Shown in pieces: positions 20,639 through 29,848 of a DNA stretch of 64,000 nt (the first letter of the stretch is position 1; every line of letters begins with the position of its first letter). A program made the translations under genes and the position numbers. Origin of the DNA: an uncultured Prevotellaceae bacterium (GTDB taxonomy: Bacteria > Bacteroidota > Bacteroidia > Bacteroidales > Bacteroidaceae); assembly GCA_946188395.1 (NCBI GenBank), contig CAMHUU010000004.1, positions 34,406-98,405 of the forward strand, written 5' to 3'. The notes below the pieces were generated by a model. It had not been told where the DNA came from, did no database searches, and saw only the letters and a program-made list of their open reading frames with translations.

Positions 20639-21970
20639 TTACAGATTCCTTGCTAATTCCTTAAACTGCTCGCCACGGTCTTCCATGTTCTTGAACAAGT
20701 CGAACGAGGCACAACAGGGTGACAACAGGACGGTCATACCGGGCTCGGCCATCTCATAACAGGCCTCGATACACTCCTTCATGGAGTGCGTATCACGGAA
20801 AGGAATGCCTAATGAGTCGAAATTGTCATGCAGCTTCTGGTTATCGGCCCCAAGATACACCAATCCGGCACATTTCTCACGGACAAGCGGCTTGATGGGG
20901 TCGTAGTCGTTGCCTTTGTCCTTGCCGCCAATGATGAGAATGGTCTTGGTCTTCATCGATTCCAAAGCATACCAGCAGGCATCGACATTGGTGGCTTTCG
21001 AGTCGTTGATATACTGTACACCACGAACTACGCAGACCTTCTCCAAACGGTGTTCTACACCGGGAAAATCGCTGAGCGACTTGCGAATGACCTCATTCTT
21101 GATACCTGCCACATCTGAGGCGATACCAGCCGCCAGAGAGTTATAGATATTATGCTTCCCTGTCAAGCTCAAGGCCTCCTGTTCCATATTAAACGGCTCC
21201 GGCTGCTCAATCTTATACTGCCCTTCCTCAATATAACCGATACTGCCTTTCTCTTTTAGTTCTGAAAAAGGATACTGGATGGCTTTGATATCATACTTCT
21301 CCAACTCCTTCTTGATGATGGGATCATCGTTCCAATAGATAAAGGCATCCTGAGGCGTCTGATTCTGGATGATACGCATCTTGGCATCGACATAGTTCTG
21401 CATCTTGAAGTCATAGCGGTCCAGATGGTCAGGAGTGATGTTTAGCAGGATGGCCACGTTGGCACGGAAGTCATACATATTGTCCAATTGGAAAGACGAC
21501 AGCTCGATGATGTAGTAGTCGTGCGGATCCTCGGCAACTTGCAGTGCCAAGGAATTTCCGATATTTCCGGCCAGACCGGCATCATAGCCTGCCTCCTTGA
21601 AAATATGGTAGATAAGACTGGTCGTTGTAGTCTTACCATTCGAACCCGTAATACATATCATCTTCGAACGCGTGTAACGACCAGCAAACTCTATCTCACT
21701 GACGATGTGGATACCTTTCTCCTTGATCTTGACAATCATCGGAGCGGTATCAGGAATGCCAGGACTCTTAATGACCTCATCGGCATCCAGAATCTTTTCT
21801 TCCGTATGATGCCCTTCCTCCCAGCTAATCTGGTGGTCGTCCATCAGTTTCTTATATTTGTCGTTAATCTTCGACATGTCACTGACAAACACATCGAAAC
21901 CTTGCTTCTTGGCCAAGACGGCAGCTCCAGCTCCGCTCTCACCGGCTCCTAATATTGCTATCTTACTCAT
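20639..21970 (-). CDS. murD: UDP-N-acetylmuramoylalanine--D-glutamate ligase
   Basis: This 443-residue Mur ligase adds D-glutamate. The N-terminal ILGAGESGAGAA (6-17) is the UDP-binding Rossmann loop and GSNGKTTT (109-116) is the ATP loop. NITPDHLDRY, the INDSKATNVDA block and the C-terminal LLSPCCASFDLF are MurD-typical. It follows mraY after a 39-bp spacer made of heptamers. Confidence 0.97.
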   Translation of the reverse strand: MSKIAILGAGESGAGAAVLAKKQGFDVFVSDMSKINDKYKKLMDDHQISWEEGHHTEEKILDADEVIKSPGIPDTAPMIVKIKEKGIHIVSEIEFAGRYTRSKMICITGSNGKTTTTSLIYHIFKEAGYDAGLAGNIGNSLALQVAEDPHDYYIIELSSFQLDNMYDFRANVAILLNITPDHLDRYDFKMQNYVDAKMRIIQNQTPQDAFIYWNDDPIIKKELEKYDIKAIQYPFSELKEKGSIGYIEEGQYKIEQPEPFNMEQEALSLTGKHNIYNSLAAGIASDVAGIKNEVIRKSLSDFPGVEHRLEKVCVVRGVQYINDSKATNVDACWYALESMKTKTILIIGGKDKGNDYDPIKPLVREKCAGLVYLGADNQKLHDNFDSLGIPFRDTHSMKECIEACYEMAEPGMTVLLSPCCASFDLFKNMEDRGEQFKELARNL

Positions 21971-21973
21971 TAC

Positions 21974-22008
21974 ACTCTAATCTTTAAACTCTAATCTCTA
22001 AACCCTAA
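21974..22008 (-). repeat. Heptamer spacer between mraY and murD
   Basis: On the plus strand ACTCTAA, TCTTTAA, ACTCTAA, TCTCTAA, ACCCTAA: five 7-bp units fill the gap between the murD start and the mraY stop. Confidence 0.75.
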
Positions 22009-22009
22009 A

Positions 22010-23281
22010 CTATCTAATCTTCAACGTGATAATTGTTAATGCGGCTAATATGATGGAGGTAATCCAAAAACGAATGGTAATCTTCGACTCGTGGAACGGG
22101 CGATGGGGCCAGCCCTTCAATATATAGGTACTGGTGGCGTCAAGTTGCGAATCAAGCTTACGGAAGGTATCATGGATAGGTGTTGCACGGAACACACGCA
22201 CTCGCTTGCCTTTGCGCTTCTGTATCTTGAACCACTGTGTCTGGATAATCACACTCAGGCTTTCTACAAAGAAGATGCCACAAAGGATGATCAGCATCAG
22301 TTCCTTATGGATAATGACAGCGCAAACACCAATGATACCACCAATGGTCAGCGAACCGGTATCACCCATAAAAATCTGGGCAGGGAAGGCATTATACCAA
22401 AGGAAACCAATCATCGCCCCAATGAAGGCAGAGAGGAATACTACCAACTCCTGGGAACCGGGAATATACATGATATCAAAATAGGCAGCATACACGATGT
22501 GCGACGAGATATAGCAGAATATCAGCAACGCGGCACCTATAATAGCCGAATTTCCCGCACACATGCCATCCATACCATCATTCAAATTAGCTCCATTCGA
22601 CAAGGCTGTTACCACGAAAATGGTCATAATGACAAACAAAACCCATCCTGCAGCAACCTTATACTCGCCCAAGAAGGACATAATGTTTGAATAATTCAGC
22701 GTGTGGTTCTTGATAAAAGGTATAGTAGTTTGTAGCGATTTGACCGCCTCAGCCTTGTGCTTTACGACAATCTCCTGATTCTGCTGAGATTCCGAAATAT
22801 TCTCACGGACAACTGCATCGGGACTAAGCCAAAGAGTCAAGCCTACTATAAAACCAATAGAAACCTGTCCTATTATCTTATAGATGCCTTTCAGTCCATC
22901 CTTGTTCTTACGGAAAATCTTGATATAATCGTCCATAAAACCAAGGAACCCAAGCCAGATGGTAGTTACAATCATCAACAGCAAGTAGATGTTACGCATA
23001 CGTCCCAACAGCAGTACAGGTACTAGAATAGCAACAATAATGATAATACCGCCCATCGTGGGAACACCTTTCTTCTCTACGCCAAACGGGTCAATACTGG
23101 GGTCGCGGGCGGTCTCGGAAATGTTACGGCGCTTCATCCACTTAATAAAATATTCGCCAAACCATGCAGAGATAATCAGCGACAAAATCAACGCCAACAG
23201 CGAACGGAACGAGATGTACGACCAGAGGTGTGCACCAGGGATATTATACTGTTCTAAAAATCGGAAAATATAGTATAGCAT
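22010..23281 (-). CDS. mraY: Phospho-MurNAc-pentapeptide translocase MraY
   Basis: This 423-residue polytopic enzyme transfers phospho-MurNAc-pentapeptide to undecaprenyl phosphate, making lipid I. Signatures include KKGVPTMGGIIII, the catalytic NGANLNDGMDGM region and GDTGSLTIGGIIG. It is longer than the Escherichia coli enzyme (360) because of a periplasmic insert of about 60 residues near residues 150-215. The C-terminal loop that usually reads PxHHHFE is here PIHDTFRKL, with only the first histidine kept. Together with the FHESKITIRFWI ending this may be a Bacteroidetes variant; I cannot check that without an alignment. Confidence 0.95.
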   Translation of the reverse strand: MLYYIFRFLEQYNIPGAHLWSYISFRSLLALILSLIISAWFGEYFIKWMKRRNISETARDPSIDPFGVEKKGVPTMGGIIIIVAILVPVLLLGRMRNIYLLLMIVTTIWLGFLGFMDDYIKIFRKNKDGLKGIYKIIGQVSIGFIVGLTLWLSPDAVVRENISESQQNQEIVVKHKAEAVKSLQTTIPFIKNHTLNYSNIMSFLGEYKVAAGWVLFVIMTIFVVTALSNGANLNDGMDGMCAGNSAIIGAALLIFCYISSHIVYAAYFDIMYIPGSQELVVFLSAFIGAMIGFLWYNAFPAQIFMGDTGSLTIGGIIGVCAVIIHKELMLIILCGIFFVESLSVIIQTQWFKIQKRKGKRVRVFRATPIHDTFRKLDSQLDATSTYILKGWPHRPFHESKITIRFWITSIILAALTIITLKIR

Positions 23282-23285
23282 ATTG

Positions 23286-23325
23286 TTTCGTTATTACGAT
23301 ATTTCGTTATTACGGTATTACGAAA
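23286..23325 (-). repeat. Octamer spacer between murE and mraY
   Basis: On the plus strand TTTCGTTA, TTACGATA, TTTCGTTA, TTACGGTA, TTACGAAA: five 8-bp units. The last one overlaps the murE stop codon, so the array also sets the C-terminus of MurE. Confidence 0.75.
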
Positions 23326-24775
23326 GGCTAAAAACCTCTCTTACAATCTCACGGTCATCAAAATGGTGTTTCACACCCTTGATTTCCTGATAGTCCTCAT
23401 GACCCTTTCCGGCGATGAGGATGACATCACCCTTCTGAGCCATCATACAGGCCGCACGGATGGCCTCCTTGCGGTCTACAATGCTAAGCACCTTCTTCAT
23501 CTGCTGAGGATTGAGCCCTGCCAACATATCATTGATGATGTCCTGAGGTTCCTCGAAACGGGGATTGTCGGAAGTAATAATGACGCGGTCACTCTGCTTC
23601 ACGGCTTCCTGAGCCATCAGCGGACGCTTGCCCTTGTCACGGTTGCCGCCAGCTCCACAAACAGTGATAATCTGACCACCCTTGCCGTCCAGCACCTCAT
23701 GAATGGCGTTAAGCACATTCTCCAAGGCATCGGGGGTGTGGGCATAGTCTACGATGGCCGTCACACCTTCTTGGGAACGGATGGGTTCCAAACGGCCTGC
23801 GACACTCTTTAACGTACTGAGTACCAAGAGAATGTCCTCGGGGCTCTTACCCAGCATCACGGCAGCACCATAGACTGCTAACAGGTTGCTGACATTGAAC
23901 TTGCCGATAAACTGCACTCCAACCTCGCGACCGTCAATCTCCAGATACATGCCTTCAAAATGGCATTCTATGATTCGGGCACGGAAATCGGCCATCGTCC
24001 GCGTGCTATAGGTCTTCACCTGAGCCTTACAGTTCTGAACCATCACCGCACCATTCTTGTCATCAGCATTCGTAATGGCAAAGGCTTCCTTCGACAACCC
24101 ATCAAAGAAGGCTTTCTTGGCGTCGCGGTAGTTCTCGAAGGTCTTGTGATAGTCCAAGTGGTCGCGCGTCAGATTGGTAAACAGTCCTCCAGCAAATGTC
24201 AGACCGCCAATACGCTGTTGGGCAATGGCATGACTGGAGCACTCCATAAAGGCATACTCACAACCAGCCTCCACCATTCGGGCCAACAACTTGTTGAGTT
24301 CAATGGGGTCTGGTGTGGTATGGTCTGCAGGAATCACCTCGTCTTCGATATAATTGCTGACAGTAGACAAAAGGCCACATTTGTGCCCGAACTTACGGAA
24401 CATATTATATAATAAGGTGGCGATGGTAGTCTTGCCGTTGGTTCCCGTCACACCCACCAGTTTCAGCTGCTTCGAAGGTTCGCCATAAAATACGGTGGCG
24501 ACAGGACCCACAGTTGCCTCTGTCGACGCGACCTGCACATAGGTCACTCCGGCTTGCTGCTCTTCAGGAAGATCTTCACACAACACGGCAACAGCCCCCA
24601 ACTCCAAAGCCTTGGAAATAAAGCGGTGACCATCGGTTTGCGTACCCTTGATAGCCACGAAAAGGTGGCCTTTCTCTATCTTACGGGAGTCAATATTTAC
24701 ACCCGTGATGTCTACCGCCTCATTACCGATAATGGTCTGAGGAGTCACATTCTTCAATAGTTCTGTCAGCTTCAT
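23318..24775 (-). CDS. murE: UDP-MurNAc-tripeptide synthetase (meso-diaminopimelate adding)
   Basis: This 485-residue Mur ligase adds the third residue of the stem peptide. The ATP loop GTNGKTT is at 111-117, and [13 protein letters not shown] and [16 protein letters not shown] are family blocks. The DNPR motif at about residue 404 ([10 protein letters not shown]) is the known marker for meso-diaminopimelate rather than lysine, so the organism should have DAP-type peptidoglycan. It follows ftsI by 15 bp. Confidence 0.97.
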   Translation of the reverse strand: MKLTELLKNVTPQTIIGNEAVDITGVNIDSRKIEKGHLFVAIKGTQTDGHRFISKALELGAVAVLCEDLPEEQQAGVTYVQVASTEATVGPVATVFYGEPSKQLKLVGVTGTNGKTTIATLLYNMFRKFGHKCGLLSTVSNYIEDEVIPADHTTPDPIELNKLLARMVEAGCEYAFMECSSHAIAQQRIGGLTFAGGLFTNLTRDHLDYHKTFENYRDAKKAFFDGLSKEAFAITNADDKNGAVMVQNCKAQVKTYSTRTMADFRARIIECHFEGMYLEIDGREVGVQFIGKFNVSNLLAVYGAAVMLGKSPEDILLVLSTLKSVAGRLEPIRSQEGVTAIVDYAHTPDALENVLNAIHEVLDGKGGQIITVCGAGGNRDKGKRPLMAQEAVKQSDRVIITSDNPRFEEPQDIINDMLAGLNPQQMKKVLSIVDRKEAIRAACMMAQKGDVILIAGKGHEDYQEIKGVKHHFDDREIVREVFSLS

Positions 24776-24790
24776 ATATACCTTATATTA

Positions 24791-26923
24791 TTAATGCATA
24801 ACCAATACACACTCACTACCCTTGACAATAGCTTTGCCTGCAGGATAGCTCTGCGATTTCACCTTGCCGCGACCTTGCACACGAACTTTCAGTCCTCGAC
24901 TTTCCAACTGGTAGACGGCATCTTTAGCACCCATACCTATTACATCTGGAGCAACGTTCTCGCCATACACCTTGGAAGAATGGTTCACGCGTTTGTCTAC
25001 CCCCAACTCACCGAGAATGTAGTTGGCAGTTGTTGCATCGCCATTCTTTACATCGGGAATCACGAGGGAATTCTCATCATGGGCGTCATCCACACTCAAC
25101 TTCAGATGACGGGCCATCACGCCTTCGGCAATATGGTGGAACACGACACCACTCATACCACCACCCGAAGCAGGCAGTCCGGACTTCTTGATACATACGA
25201 TACAGGAATAACGGGGATTGTCTGCTGGGAAATAGCCCGCAAACGAAAGCCAGTATTGTACCACACCGCTCTTATATCCCGACTTACCCTGTGACACCTG
25301 GGCAGTACCTGTCTTTCCGGCAACCTTGAACAACTGGGAACCAGCCTTACGACCCAAGCCCTGGCTCACCACGTGTTCCAAAATGGTCTGCAAGGTCTTG
25401 AGGGCCTCCGGACGGGCAATGCGTTCCTTAATAACCTGTGGTTCAAACTCCTTGATGGTCTCACCATTTTTCACCACCTTCTTGACAAAACGTGGACGCA
25501 TCATCTTACCATTATTGGCAATGGCATTATAGAAAGTTACCGTATTAATGGGGGCTATCTGAGTTTCATAGCCTATCGACATCCAAGGCAACGTGGTGGC
25601 ATACCAGTTATCATCATAGTGTCCGTTCTTCTTACGTTTTGGCATACGGATAAGGGGAGGACGGTAACCGGGAAGGATGTCCTGTAACTTCAAGTCTTCG
25701 CCAATACCCACACGGTAGAGTCCCTTGACATAACGCTCGGCCTCGTTATGGTAGAACTTATCGATGACATGACTGACACCGATATTCGAGCTAACCTCCA
25801 GCGTACGGGCTACATTGATATCTCCATAGCCCCCACGGCGCCAGTTATGGTCTTTCATCTCACGGCCATACATCGGCATGACGCCTCCACCCGTATGGAT
25901 GATATAGCTGGTGTCTTGAGGATTCTTGCCCAACACACCATCGTCAAGGGCCACCAGAATAGAAGCGGTCTTAAACACAGAACCAGGCTCACAACGATAG
26001 CTGATGGCTGAGTTGACGGCTTCAATATATTGGTCGTTCTCCGTACGCATCATATTAACTATGGCTTTGATGTCTCCCGTCTCTACTTCCATCAGGATAG
26101 CCACACCCATCTCGCCATGAACCTCTGGCCTTCTCAGCATGTCCAACAACGAACGCTCTGCCAGGTCTTGCATATTAACATCAATGGTGGTCACAATATC
26201 ACAACCATCGACAGGCAGCGTCACGGGGATATTCATATATTTGTTCAGCACCTTACGGCGACCGGTAATACCGGGAATGCCACGAAGGATGGAGTCGTTC
26301 GAGAGTTCCAGACCATAGTAAGCCGAATCCTTGGCACCATACAGACCGCCAATGGTACGTAAGGCCAGCGAACCGAACGGACGGCGGCGGGAATTATAGG
26401 TCTCATAGGTAAAGCCGCTCTTGTAGCGAGGCATATTTAAGAAAGGCAGTTCACTGACCTCCACAAAGGTGTTGTAGTCGATACGACGGGGCCAGATATT
26501 CCACCAACGCGAACCCTTGCTGCCGTCTTTGTTCACCTTATGGCGACCTTCCTCCAAATCATGTTTAAATTCTGCCGCACTCTTCTTGGGAAAAATCCTA
26601 TGCAGACCGTCGCATAGCGAATCGACCTTGTCTAACCACAACGAGTCATCCTTCGCAAAAGCAGCAGCTTGGAAATCAATGAAAATTTTATATTCCGGAA
26701 TGGAGGTGGCCATCAACTGTCCGTCACAGCTGAGGATGTTACCTCGGTTGGGCTTCACGCTGACACTGTCGCGCTTCAGACGGTCGGCGACCTCCGTCCA
26801 ATACTGCTTCTTGGCAGTCATGATATAGAGGGCCTTGCCGATAACAGCAATTCCGATGATTGTCAGCAGCACGGCAATCATCATATAGCGAGGCATCACC
26901 TTGTCATTGTTAAAACTACTCAT
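24791..26923 (-). CDS. ftsI: Septal class B penicillin-binding protein (FtsI/PBP3) with C-terminal PASTA domain
   Basis: The 710-residue protein has one N-terminal membrane segment (about 12-32), a PBP dimerisation domain and a transpeptidase domain. The three active-site motifs are visible: SVFK with nucleophile Ser315 and Lys318, SSN near residue 377 and KTG starting at Lys537. The last about 65 residues form a PASTA domain (VPDVIGMGAKDAVYQLE type), which is normal in Bacteroidetes FtsI but absent from Escherichia coli. It cross-links septal peptidoglycan with FtsW. It lies between ftsL and murE. Confidence 0.95.
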   Translation of the reverse strand: MSSFNNDKVMPRYMMIAVLLTIIGIAVIGKALYIMTAKKQYWTEVADRLKRDSVSVKPNRGNILSCDGQLMATSIPEYKIFIDFQAAAFAKDDSLWLDKVDSLCDGLHRIFPKKSAAEFKHDLEEGRHKVNKDGSKGSRWWNIWPRRIDYNTFVEVSELPFLNMPRYKSGFTYETYNSRRRPFGSLALRTIGGLYGAKDSAYYGLELSNDSILRGIPGITGRRKVLNKYMNIPVTLPVDGCDIVTTIDVNMQDLAERSLLDMLRRPEVHGEMGVAILMEVETGDIKAIVNMMRTENDQYIEAVNSAISYRCEPGSVFKTASILVALDDGVLGKNPQDTSYIIHTGGGVMPMYGREMKDHNWRRGGYGDINVARTLEVSSNIGVSHVIDKFYHNEAERYVKGLYRVGIGEDLKLQDILPGYRPPLIRMPKRKKNGHYDDNWYATTLPWMSIGYETQIAPINTVTFYNAIANNGKMMRPRFVKKVVKNGETIKEFEPQVIKERIARPEALKTLQTILEHVVSQGLGRKAGSQLFKVAGKTGTAQVSQGKSGYKSGVVQYWLSFAGYFPADNPRYSCIVCIKKSGLPASGGGMSGVVFHHIAEGVMARHLKLSVDDAHDENSLVIPDVKNGDATTANYILGELGVDKRVNHSSKVYGENVAPDVIGMGAKDAVYQLESRGLKVRVQGRGKVKSQSYPAGKAIVKGSECVLVMH

Positions 26924-26924
26924 C

Positions 26925-26959
26925 TCTTATTTCTCATTACTCATTTCTCATTTCATTCA
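26925..26959 (-). repeat. Heptamer spacer between ftsL and ftsI
   Basis: On the plus strand TCTTATT, TCTCATT, ACTCATT, TCTCATT, TCATTCA: five 7-bp units begin one base beyond the ftsI start codon and run over the ftsL stop codon (26953-26955). Confidence 0.75.
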
Positions 26960-27381
26960 GGGATCTGAATGATATAGGGCGGCTGGTCGGCCTGATGCAA
27001 CAGCGAGTCCTGATTTTGTTTCAAAATGTCCAGCACATGGCTTTCGCGACACTTCTCCGTCAGTGTGCTCGACGAGGAGAGAGCCTTGTACTTGGCACCG
27101 GTCAGCGTTTTCTCCAACTTATCGATGGCTATCATGTCCTGCTGACACTGATAACGGAAGGCAACATAGACAATGGAAAAGAGGACAATCAGTACAAACA
27201 GCCATATTTGCGAGCGAACCACCTCTGTTGTCAGCAGATCGCCACCCAAGATGGTGCGCAGGTTCAACTGACCGGAGGGTTTCGGATCTTCCTCGCTGGC
27301 CGACTCTTTAATCAGTTGAATCGTCTCTTTGAGCGAACTCTCTTCTTGTTTCTTTTCTTCTTTTATCTTGTCTTCTTCCAT
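26953..27381 (-). CDS. ftsL: FtsL-like bitopic division protein
   Basis: The 142 residues have a highly charged Lys/Glu cytoplasmic part (1-60), one membrane segment (IWLFVLIVLFSIVYVAF, about 59-76) and a periplasmic helix with coiled-coil character. Sequence identity to E. coli FtsL is not apparent. The call rests on topology, size and place between rsmH and ftsI, as in Bacteroidetes dcw clusters. It would pair with FtsQ and a DivIC-like partner in the divisome. Confidence 0.8.
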   Translation of the reverse strand: MEEDKIKEEKKQEESSLKETIQLIKESASEEDPKPSGQLNLRTILGGDLLTTEVVRSQIWLFVLIVLFSIVYVAFRYQCQQDMIAIDKLEKTLTGAKYKALSSSSTLTEKCRESHVLDILKQNQDSLLHQADQPPYIIQIPE

Positions 27382-27382
27382 A

Positions 27383-28321
27383 CTATACTTTTTCTGCTAT
27401 TCTCAATTTCGCACTACGACTGCGGGGATTGCGCTGCTGCTCTTCCTCTGTGGGCGTCGTGACCTTATTGACCAGCCGATAGGGCGACGAGATGCGTCCG
27501 AAGAAATCCTGCTCCACCTTCCCCTCGGCATTGCCCGCCTTCATCACATTCTTCACGATACGATCCTCTAGCGAATGGTAGGTGATGATGCTCAGCCGTC
27601 CACCTTCGCGAAGCAGGTCGGTAGCCCCTTTCAGCATGTCACGCAAGGCGTCCATCTCGTGATTCACCTCTATGCGCAGCGCCTGATACAACCGAGCCAT
27701 GTCTTTCTTCAATTGAGTATTGACAATTGACAACTGAGAATTTTCCTGCTGCACGTCAACACCCAGTGCCGTCAGAAACTCACTTGTAGTTTCTATACAT
27801 TGTCTATTCCTGTAACCTACAATGGCCTTGGCAATGCGACGGGCATTCTTCAACTCTCCGTAGAGATAGAACACATCGGCCAACTGCTCCTCACTATAGT
27901 TGTTGAGGATATCTGCCGCAGTCTGTCCTGCACGCTTATTCATTCTCATATCCAGCGGGGCATCAAAACGAAAGGAGAACCCGCGTGTCTCGTCGTCGAA
28001 ATGGTGACTCGAGACACCCAGATCGCCTAAAAGACCATCTATCTGCTCCACGCCATAGTAGCGCATCCACTGGCTGATATATCTAAAGTTGCTGCGAACG
28101 AAGGTAAATCTATCATCATCGACGATATTTTTCTCCGCATCGGCATCTTGGTCAAAGCTATACAGATGACCATTCTTCCCCAATCGCGACAGAATTTCCT
28201 TTGAATGACCACCACCGCCAAAAGTTACATCCACATAAATGCCGTCGGGCTGGATATCCAGCCCGTCGACGCTCTCTTTCAGGAGAACAGGAACGTGGTA
28301 TGTTTCAGCGGTCGTTATCAT
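27383..28321 (-). CDS. rsmH: 16S rRNA (cytosine(1402)-N4)-methyltransferase
   Basis: This 312-residue SAM-dependent enzyme methylates C1402 of 16S rRNA. Motif I is VDVTFGGGGHSKEIL and the family blocks DLGVSSHHFDDETRGFSF, MRMNKRAGQTAADILN and YHSLEDRIVKN are all present. Residues about 193-204 (NSQLSIVNTQLK) are translated from a 7-bp repeat array that interrupts an otherwise conserved region just before KDMARLYQALRIEVN. It is 21 bp after mraZ and 1 bp before ftsL. Confidence 0.96.
   Translation of the reverse strand: MITTAETYHVPVLLKESVDGLDIQPDGIYVDVTFGGGGHSKEILSRLGKNGHLYSFDQDADAEKNIVDDDRFTFVRSNFRYISQWMRYYGVEQIDGLLGDLGVSSHHFDDETRGFSFRFDAPLDMRMNKRAGQTAADILNNYSEEQLADVFYLYGELKNARRIAKAIVGYRNRQCIETTSEFLTALGVDVQQENSQLSIVNTQLKKDMARLYQALRIEVNHEMDALRDMLKGATDLLREGGRLSIITYHSLEDRIVKNVMKAGNAEGKVEQDFFGRISSPYRLVNKVTTPTEEEQQRNPRSRSAKLRIAEKV
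27710..27744 (-). repeat. Heptamer array inside rsmH
   Basis: On the plus strand CAATTGA, GTATTGA, CAATTGA, CAACTGA, GAATTTT: five 7-bp units in the coding sequence of rsmH, translated in frame as about 12 Asn/Gln/Ser/Leu-rich residues. Confidence 0.75.
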
Positions 28322-28342
28322 TGTTCGGCGTTATTGAAAAGT

Positions 28343-28795
28343 TCACTCTTGCTCCACCATCATGAGCTGTTCGAGGGCATTGCCGAAATCTTCCGGCTTC
28401 ATCTGCTGTTCTTCAACCTTGCGGCTGCTCCAGATCTCTATGGTATCATCCATGCCAACGAACTTCACGTCCTGATCGATTTCTGCCATACGCAGGTAGC
28501 GCTTGGGAATCAGAAAACGCCCGTTACCATCGAGGGTCAACAATTCCACTTCCGACACAAACTGTCGGAACACCTGTTGCTCCTGACGGTTCCAGCGGTT
28601 CAGACGGGCTCTCAGCATATCCATTTGTTCGTTCCATACGCTTTCAGGATAAAGCACCAGACAAGACTGGAACACATCCTTGCGCAACACAAGGCGTTCC
28701 TCACCTCCCGCCTGCAAAACCTTGCGGAAGATAGCGGGAAGGAAAGCACGTCCCTTCACGTCTAATTTGGCCTCTATGTTACCTAAAAAACGCAT
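28343..28795 (-). CDS. mraZ: Transcriptional regulator MraZ
   Basis: This 150-residue protein contains two tandem SpoVT/AbrB-like DNA-binding domains and heads the dcw cluster. The N-terminal GNIEAKLDVKGRAFLPAIFR and the second-repeat LLTLDGNGRFLIPKRYLR blocks are the paired MraZ signatures. MraZ binds repeats in front of its own operon and represses it; three such boxes are visible at 28844-28869. It also counteracts RsmH in E. coli. Confidence 0.95.
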   Translation of the reverse strand: MRFLGNIEAKLDVKGRAFLPAIFRKVLQAGGEERLVLRKDVFQSCLVLYPESVWNEQMDMLRARLNRWNRQEQQVFRQFVSEVELLTLDGNGRFLIPKRYLRMAEIDQDVKFVGMDDTIEIWSSRKVEEQQMKPEDFGNALEQLMMVEQE

Positions 28796-28826
28796 ATGTA
28801 CATCTTATATTTTAAGAATTTGGGTG

Positions 28827-28869
28827 CAAAGATAATTATTTTCCCCCACAATCCCCCACTTTTCTCCAC
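28827..28869 (-). promoter_or_regulatory. dcw promoter with three MraZ boxes
   Basis: Read on the minus strand there are GTGGAG, GTGGGG and GTGGGG (28864-28869, 28854-28859, 28844-28849), each separated by 4 bp, a 10-bp period. Directly downstream is TATCTTTG (28827-28834), a TAnnTTTG -7 element, 32 bp before the mraZ ATG. The boxes cover the -33 region. This matches the known arrangement of direct repeats bound by MraZ. Confidence 0.75.
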
Positions 28870-28951
28870 TTTTTTTAGTGAATATTTTATAAAAAGTTAC
28901 TTTCTTGCACATTTTTCCGAAAAAGTGCAATCATTTCTGAAGAAAAAGCAT

Positions 28952-28959
28952 TATCTTTG
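28952..28959 (+). promoter_or_regulatory. -7 element of the glycine-lipid operon
   Basis: TATCTTTG matches TAnnTTTG and lies 28 bp before the ATG at 28987. The -33 position shows no clear TTTG. An in-frame TTG at 28957 lies inside this element and is therefore not the start codon. Confidence 0.6.
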
Positions 28960-28986
28960 CATCGTTTTAGGGACAATCATAGAGAA

Positions 28987-29820
28987 ATGGCAGAGATTAC
29001 AGCAAAGACCATTGACATTGATCAGATACTTAAGAACAAGATGGGCTCCAAAGCAAAATGGATTCCCAGTCCCCTCGTTTCGTGGCTTAAGCGCATCGCA
29101 CACCAGGATCAGGTGAACGGTTTTCTGTGGGAGGCACGCGACAAAGTCGGCACTCCTTGGTTGGAAGCCTGCGTAGAGTATCTGCAGATGACACTTCAAG
29201 TGGAGGGAATGGAGAATCTGCCCTCTAAAGACGATGGTCGTCTCTATACCATTGTGTCCAATCACCCCTTGGGAGGTATCGATGGTGTAGCTCTAGGAGC
29301 CGTCATTGGTCGTCATTTCGATTCACGGTTCCGCTATCTGGTTAACGACCTGCTCATGTATCTGCCAGGATTGGCTCCACTCTGCATCCCTATCAACAAG
29401 ACAGGACACCAAGGGCGCAACTTCCCTGCGATGGTGAAGGCCGGATTCGAAAGCGACAACCACATGCTGATGTTCCCTGCGGGCATTTGTTCACGACGCC
29501 ATCATAAGGTCATCAGGGACATTCCCTGGTCGAAGACGTTTATTTCCAAAAGCGTAGAATACGAGCGTGACGTGGTACCCATCCATTTCAGCGGACACAA
29601 CTCCAAATTCTTCTATCGGTTGGCTAATTTCTCCGACCGTTTCCTGCCTTTCAACCTCGCCATGCTCTTCCTCGTCGACGAAATGTATAAGAACGTAGGA
29701 AAAACTTTCCATATCACCATTGGCAAACCCATCCCCTGGCAGACCTTCGACAAAAGCAAAACACCTTTGGAATGGGCCCAATACGTCCAAGACCAAGTAT
29801 ATTCTTTAGCATCTGTCTAA
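28987..29820 (+). CDS. glsA: PlsC-like O-acyltransferase, probable glycine-lipid GlsA
   Basis: This 277-residue member of the lysophospholipid acyltransferase family carries the catalytic motif as NHPLGGID (His93, Asp99), the HX5D variant, followed by a FPAGICSRRH block (the EGTR-like substrate-binding motif) and CIPINKTGHQGRN. It lies 28 bp before a GNAT acyltransferase. This pairing matches the glycine-lipid genes of Bacteroides, where GlsB N-acylates glycine and GlsA adds the second acyl chain through an ester. It probably acts at the inner membrane. The start at 28987 is chosen because the earlier TTG lies inside the promoter. The gene symbol is inferred from the pair. Confidence 0.85.
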   Translation: MAEITAKTIDIDQILKNKMGSKAKWIPSPLVSWLKRIAHQDQVNGFLWEARDKVGTPWLEACVEYLQMTLQVEGMENLPSKDDGRLYTIVSNHPLGGIDGVALGAVIGRHFDSRFRYLVNDLLMYLPGLAPLCIPINKTGHQGRNFPAMVKAGFESDNHMLMFPAGICSRRHHKVIRDIPWSKTFISKSVEYERDVVPIHFSGHNSKFFYRLANFSDRFLPFNLAMLFLVDEMYKNVGKTFHITIGKPIPWQTFDKSKTPLEWAQYVQDQVYSLASV

Positions 29821-29848
29821 ACTATAATATCTAAACGCTAAACATTCA
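29821..29848 (+). repeat. Heptamer spacer before glsB
   Basis: ACTATAA, TATCTAA, ACGCTAA, ACATTCA: four 7-bp units fill the complete gap between the glsA stop and the glsB ATG. Confidence 0.65.

Noticed and set aside
28957..28986. TTG start ten codons upstream in the glsA frame
   Set aside because: The TTG is part of the TATCTTTG promoter element.
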